Below are positions 5,089-7,604 of a stretch of 7,604 nucleotides of DNA, in pieces; positions within the stretch are counted from its first letter, which is position 1, and every line of letters starts with the position of its first letter. The stretch comes from Clostridioides sp. (GTDB lineage: Bacteria > Bacillota > Clostridia > Peptostreptococcales > Peptostreptococcaceae). The translations under genes were made by a program, and so were the position numbers. Below the pieces are notes generated by a model. The model searched no databases, was not told where the DNA came from, and saw only the letters and a program-made list of their open reading frames with translations. The stretch is taken from the NCBI GenBank assembly GCA_031272305.1, contig JAISUA010000083.1, forward strand, positions 1-7,604, written 5' to 3'.

Positions 5089-5117
5089 TTGTGCAAACGT
5101 TTATTTTTTATTAGAAT
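5089..5117 (+). promoter_or_regulatory. Candidate promoter with a cre-like/LacI-type operator
   Basis: TAGAAT (5112-5117) is a 5/6 match for a -10 box, and the weak -35 TTGTGC (5089-5094) lies 17 bp upstream. The spacer region contains TGCAAACGTTTATT (5092-5105), whose AAACGTTT core is a perfect palindrome with the central CG typical of LacI/CcpA-family operators. It is close to the cre consensus but misses its ends. This is speculative. Confidence 0.35.
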
Positions 5118-5209
5118 GTACAATTTAAAAAAAAGTTTGACAGACACTTTATACAAAGGTTAGTAGTTTTGAAAAAAACGAAAAAGAATAAACTTAGGAG
5201 GAGTTATTT

Positions 5210-5542
5210 ATGAATACTTATTACAATCCAGAGGATTTAGCAAAATTTCCAACAATGGGGGAAGAAAAACCAGAATTATGGGATTCTTTCATGAAATACT
5301 ATGCAGGTGTATTCGAAGAAGGAGCACTTACAGCAAGAGAAAAATCTTTGATTGCTTTAGCAGTAGCACATGCAGTTCAATGTCCGTATTGCATAGACTC
5401 TTACACTCAAGATTGTATGTCAAAAGGTGTAAATGAAGAACAAATGACAGAAGCTGTTCATGTTGCTTGTGCTATTAGAGGAGGAGCAACTTTAGTACAT
5501 GGAGTACAAATGAAAAATGTAATTAAAAAATTGGAGTTTTAA
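5210..5542 (+). CDS. AhpD-like CxxC protein associated with the radical SAM/Cys-rich (ArsS-type) protein
   Basis: The 110-residue protein is of the carboxymuconolactone decarboxylase/AhpD fold and helical throughout. The redox pair CPYC is at 58-61, after TAREKSLIALAVAHAVQ. A further Cys at 69, and His84 and Cys87 in AVHVACAIRGG, complete the pattern. This matches the small family often annotated as arsenosugar-biosynthesis-associated peroxidase-like and found beside ArsS-type radical SAM genes (TIGR04169-like, recalled from family knowledge). The CxxC could serve as a thiol reductant or peroxidase for the partner. The start is supported by AGGAGG in the leader near 5196-5201. The next gene's ATG is two bases after the stop, and its Shine-Dalgarno lies within this gene, so the two are translationally coupled. 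Peroxidase activity is not shown by sequence. Confidence 0.85.
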   Translation: MNTYYNPEDLAKFPTMGEEKPELWDSFMKYYAGVFEEGALTAREKSLIALAVAHAVQCPYCIDSYTQDCMSKGVNEEQMTEAVHVACAIRGGATLVHGVQMKNVIKKLEF

Positions 5543-5544
5543 AA

Positions 5545-6525
5545 ATGAGTAATGAAAATATTTTAGACGATTTAGAAGAGATACCTTCTTTTGAAAGCTG
5601 TATCGACAATGTTGAGTTTACAAGAACTGTCGATAAATTACAGACACTTCAGATAAATGTAGGAAAACTATGTAATCTAGCATGCAAACATTGTCATGTA
5701 AACGCAGGTCCAAATAAAAATGAAATAATGAGTAGAGAAGTGCTTGAAGCATGTATACAACTTTACAAAAATTACAATTTCGACACTGTTGATATTACAG
5801 GTGGAGCACCTGAGATGAATCCAAATTTTGAATGGTTTATCGAAGAAATATCCAAAGTTTGCGATCATATAATTGTGCGTACAAATCTTGTTATTTTAGA
5901 AGAAGAAGCTTATAAACATTTAATAAATCTATATAAGAAATACAAAGTAGAAGTAGTATGTTCACTTCCATATTATAGTGAAAAAGATGTTGATAGACAA
6001 AGGGGAATGGGAGTATTCCAAAAATCAATAAATCAACTTCAAAAACTAAATTCTATTGGATATGGAAGAGAAGAAGGTCTTGTTTTAAATTTAGTATACA
6101 ATCCTGGAGGTGCTTTTTTTCCTCCAGAACAATCAGCTATAGAAAAAGAATACAAAAAGAAATTAAAAGATAATTTTGGTGTAGATTTCAATCACTTGTT
6201 TACAATAACAAACAATCCATCAGGAAGATTTGCTGACTTTTTAGTTAGAAGTGGAAATTTGAAATCGTATATGAAAAAATTATATGATAGTTTCAATTCA
6301 GCAACGCTTGAATCAATGATGTGTAGAAGTCAATTATCAGTAGCTTGGGATGGAAGTCTGTACGATTGTGACTTCAATCAGGCGATAGGACTTTCGATCA
6401 AATCAAGTCAAACTATATTTGATTTGTTGAATATGCCTTATGAAAAAAGAACAATTTGTTTTGGAAAACACTGCTTTGCATGTACAGCTGGACAAGGCTC
6501 TAGTTGTGGTGGAGCAACAAAATAA
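5545..6525 (+). CDS. arsS: Radical SAM/Cys-rich domain protein, ArsS type
   Basis: The protein is 326 residues. The N-terminal radical SAM domain has the cluster motif CNLACKHC (Cys43, 47, 50) and the SAM-contact motif TGGAPE (85-90). The C-terminal half is the Cys-rich DUF3641-like domain, with Cys260, the LYDCDFNQ motif (Cys275), and a terminal run CFGKHCFACTAGQGSSCGG (Cys305, 310, 313, 321). These extra cysteines probably bind an auxiliary cluster or form the catalytic thiol site. The family is annotated as arsenosugar biosynthesis radical SAM protein ArsS, proposed to transfer 5'-deoxyadenosyl to dimethylarsenic species. ATG 5545 uses GGAG at 5533-5536 inside the preceding gene, 8 nt upstream. 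No arsenic methyltransferase, ArsR or arsenic pump is in the window, so the arsenic substrate is a family-level inference. In-frame TGA is absent, so the terminal Cys is encoded as ordinary Cys. Confidence 0.88.
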   Translation: MSNENILDDLEEIPSFESCIDNVEFTRTVDKLQTLQINVGKLCNLACKHCHVNAGPNKNEIMSREVLEACIQLYKNYNFDTVDITGGAPEMNPNFEWFIEEISKVCDHIIVRTNLVILEEEAYKHLINLYKKYKVEVVCSLPYYSEKDVDRQRGMGVFQKSINQLQKLNSIGYGREEGLVLNLVYNPGGAFFPPEQSAIEKEYKKKLKDNFGVDFNHLFTITNNPSGRFADFLVRSGNLKSYMKKLYDSFNSATLESMMCRSQLSVAWDGSLYDCDFNQAIGLSIKSSQTIFDLLNMPYEKRTICFGKHCFACTAGQGSSCGGATK

Positions 6526-6555
6526 GAAATTAAAAGATATTTGAAATAGTCATAA

Positions 6556-6697
6556 ATTATAATTAAAAAGTTTGAGCAAAGATAATAAAGTTTATAATTA
6601 AAAAGTTTGAGCAAAGATAGTAAAGTTTATAATTAAAAAGTTTGAGCAAAGATAGTAAAGTTTGTTATCAAAAAGTTTGAGTAAATATAGTTATAAG
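6556..6697. repeat. Array of 35-bp direct repeats (three good copies and one decayed)
   Basis: Copies at 6591-6625 and 6626-6660 are identical. The copy at 6556-6590 differs by two bases, and 6661-6697 is a diverged fourth copy. The unit contains TATAATTAAAAAG and TTTGAGCAAAGATA. Units abut without spacers, and 35 is not a multiple of three, so it is neither CRISPR nor coding. Within the array TTGAGC of one unit stands 15 bp before TATAAT of the next. Confidence 0.92.
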
Positions 6698-6741
6698 TTT
6701 AGATAAAAATTAATATTTTCTAAAAAGAAAAGAGGCAAAAT

Positions 6742-7461
6742 ATGGAGAACAATACGAATAAGACAAATAAAAAGGGAAGTCTTACAAGTAAAGTTATTTT
6801 GATAGGAATTATTGTTATTTTAGTTGCTATTTGTTTTTTGTCAAAAGATGTCAATACTAAGCTAAAAGAAGTAATGAAAATGTTCGCCAGTGGAGATTTC
6901 ACAGTAGTAAGACAGTTTGTTGAATCATATGGAGTATATGCTGCAGCTGTTTCATTTTTCCTTATGATTTTCCAATCAGTAGTTGCACCACTTCCTGCGT
7001 TCTTGATAACGTTTGCAAATGCGAATCTATTTGGCTGGATAATGGGTGCGATATTATCTTGGACAAGTGCTATGGCTGGAGCAGCATTGTGTTTTTATAT
7101 AGCAAGGATTTTGGGTAGAGATGTTGTTGAAAAACTTACAAGCAAAACAGGACTTAAACAAATTGATGATTTCTTTGAAAAACATGGACGAATGAGTATT
7201 TTGATTGCAAGGCTTCTTCCTTTTATATCATTTGATATAGTTAGTTATGCGGCTGGTCTTACATCTATGAGTTTTGGAAGTTTTTTTATTGCTACAGGAA
7301 TAGGACAACTTCCTGCAACAATTATTTACTCATATGTTGGAGGAATGCTTACAGGAGGAGCTAAGATGCTTGTAATGGGACTTCTGTTACTATTTGCATT
7401 GTCAGCACTTATAGTGCTTATACGTCAAATATATTTTGAAAAGCAAAAGAAAGCAAAATAA
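6742..7461 (+). CDS. TVP38/TMEM64 family (DedA/SNARE-associated) membrane protein
   Basis: The 239-residue integral membrane protein has a short basic cytosolic N-terminus and a first hydrophobic helix at about 17-34. The SNARE-associated (VTT) domain spans about 66-202. It shows the family's signs: APLPAFLITFANANLFG (82-98) with its re-entrant character, GAALCFYIARILGR (113-126), ARLLPFISFDIVSYAAGLT (156-174), GIGQLPATIIYSYVGG (186-201), and a last helix at about 206-228. These proteins are related to DedA lipid scramblases/transporters, and the bacterial members' substrate is mostly unknown. The ATG at 6742 has AGAGG at 6731-6735. It lies 216 bp after arsS on the same strand, across a repeat array and with no terminator seen, so joint transcription is possible. 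TVP38 proteins are often found near metal or arsenic genes, but a link here is inference. Confidence 0.9.
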   Translation: MENNTNKTNKKGSLTSKVILIGIIVILVAICFLSKDVNTKLKEVMKMFASGDFTVVRQFVESYGVYAAAVSFFLMIFQSVVAPLPAFLITFANANLFGWIMGAILSWTSAMAGAALCFYIARILGRDVVEKLTSKTGLKQIDDFFEKHGRMSILIARLLPFISFDIVSYAAGLTSMSFGSFFIATGIGQLPATIIYSYVGGMLTGGAKMLVMGLLLLFALSALIVLIRQIYFEKQKKAK

Positions 7462-7510
7462 TTGGTATAAAATTACTTACAATTTAATAGCAAAAGAAAT
7501 TTCTAAAATA

Positions 7511-7576
7511 AAGAGAAATAATACAATTGAGTTATAACAGGATAAAAAAGAGAAATAATACAATTGAGTTATAACA
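7511..7576. repeat. Direct repeat, two 29-bp perfect copies at 37-bp period
   Basis: The 29-bp sequence from AAGAGAAATAATACAATTG to TTATAACA occurs at 7511-7539 and again at 7548-7576 without change. An AT-rich linker follows each copy. It lies in the spacer after the TVP38 gene. No terminator hairpin is visible before the window ends. Confidence 0.88.
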
Positions 7577-7604
7577 AAATAAAAAATAGAATTTTAAATA
7601 TAGT

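Larger units (their letters stand above)
4882..5209. other. Intergenic stretch with degenerate repeats and the upstream region of the AhpD-like gene
   Basis: No gene is visible. It opens with a degenerate repeat starting ATAGAAA at 4881, 4914 and 4943 (TATATA-rich, 33- and 29-nt spacing). A 20-bp tandem array (5007-5067), a cre-like palindrome (5092-5105) and the promoter region follow. The propeller gene has no clear terminator here. TTGACA at 5137-5142 lacks a good -10 at normal spacing. Confidence 0.6.

Noticed and set aside
5137..5165. TTGACA as the main promoter of the AhpD-like gene, or as part of an ArsR operator
   Set aside because: No -10 resembling TATAAT lies 15-19 bp downstream (TATACA is only 7 bp away), and no convincing ArsR dyad is present.
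6556..6697. Possible CRISPR array from 35-bp repeats
   Set aside because: The repeats abut directly with no unique spacers and no cas genes are near, so it is a plain tandem repeat.

Overview
The window is very AT-rich, with strong AGGAGG-type ribosome binding sites, a T-box leader, a preQ1 riboswitch and oxygen-sensitive enzyme types. This suggests a low-GC anaerobic Firmicute. A Tissierellia/Peptoniphilaceae coccus such as Finegoldia would fit, but that genus guess is inference only.

Layout. Positions 1-127 hold the last 41 codons of an unrecognised gene. Positions 158-653 hold a promoter, a complete asparagine-type T-box leader (specifier AAC) with its terminator, and about 170 nt of further structured leader. 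asnA (ammonia-dependent asparagine synthetase) follows at 654-1676. Next comes a queuosine-precursor block: promoter, preQ1-I riboswitch and terminator, queT (1858-2379), a roughly 120-nt inverted-repeat element resembling an IS256-family MITE, and queF (2593-3075). An elaborate bidirectional terminator and a tandem pair of 47-bp repeats separate queF from a convergent minus-strand gene for a small TSCPD-domain protein (3334-3585).

After a gene-poor stretch of about 450 nt comes a cytosolic seven-bladed beta-propeller protein. I place its start at the TTG at 4045, because promoter, Shine-Dalgarno and blade structure all agree there. The last block carries a small AhpD-like CxxC protein (5210-5542) overlapped by the ribosome binding site of a radical SAM/Cys-rich protein of the ArsS type (5545-6525). 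A TVP38/TMEM64 membrane protein (6742-7461) follows after an array of 35-bp repeats.

How the genes work together. AsnA supply is tied to uncharged tRNA-Asn. QueT imports a 7-deazaguanine precursor under preQ1 control, and QueF reduces preQ0 to preQ1, which makes a compact salvage set. The AhpD-like/radical SAM pair matches the genes annotated elsewhere as arsenosugar-biosynthesis associated, but no arsM methyltransferase lies in this window, so the substrate here is open.

A recurring oddity is that most long intergenic spacers carry their own unrelated short tandem repeat (47, about 30, 20, 35 and 37 bp units). The sequences differ from spacer to spacer.
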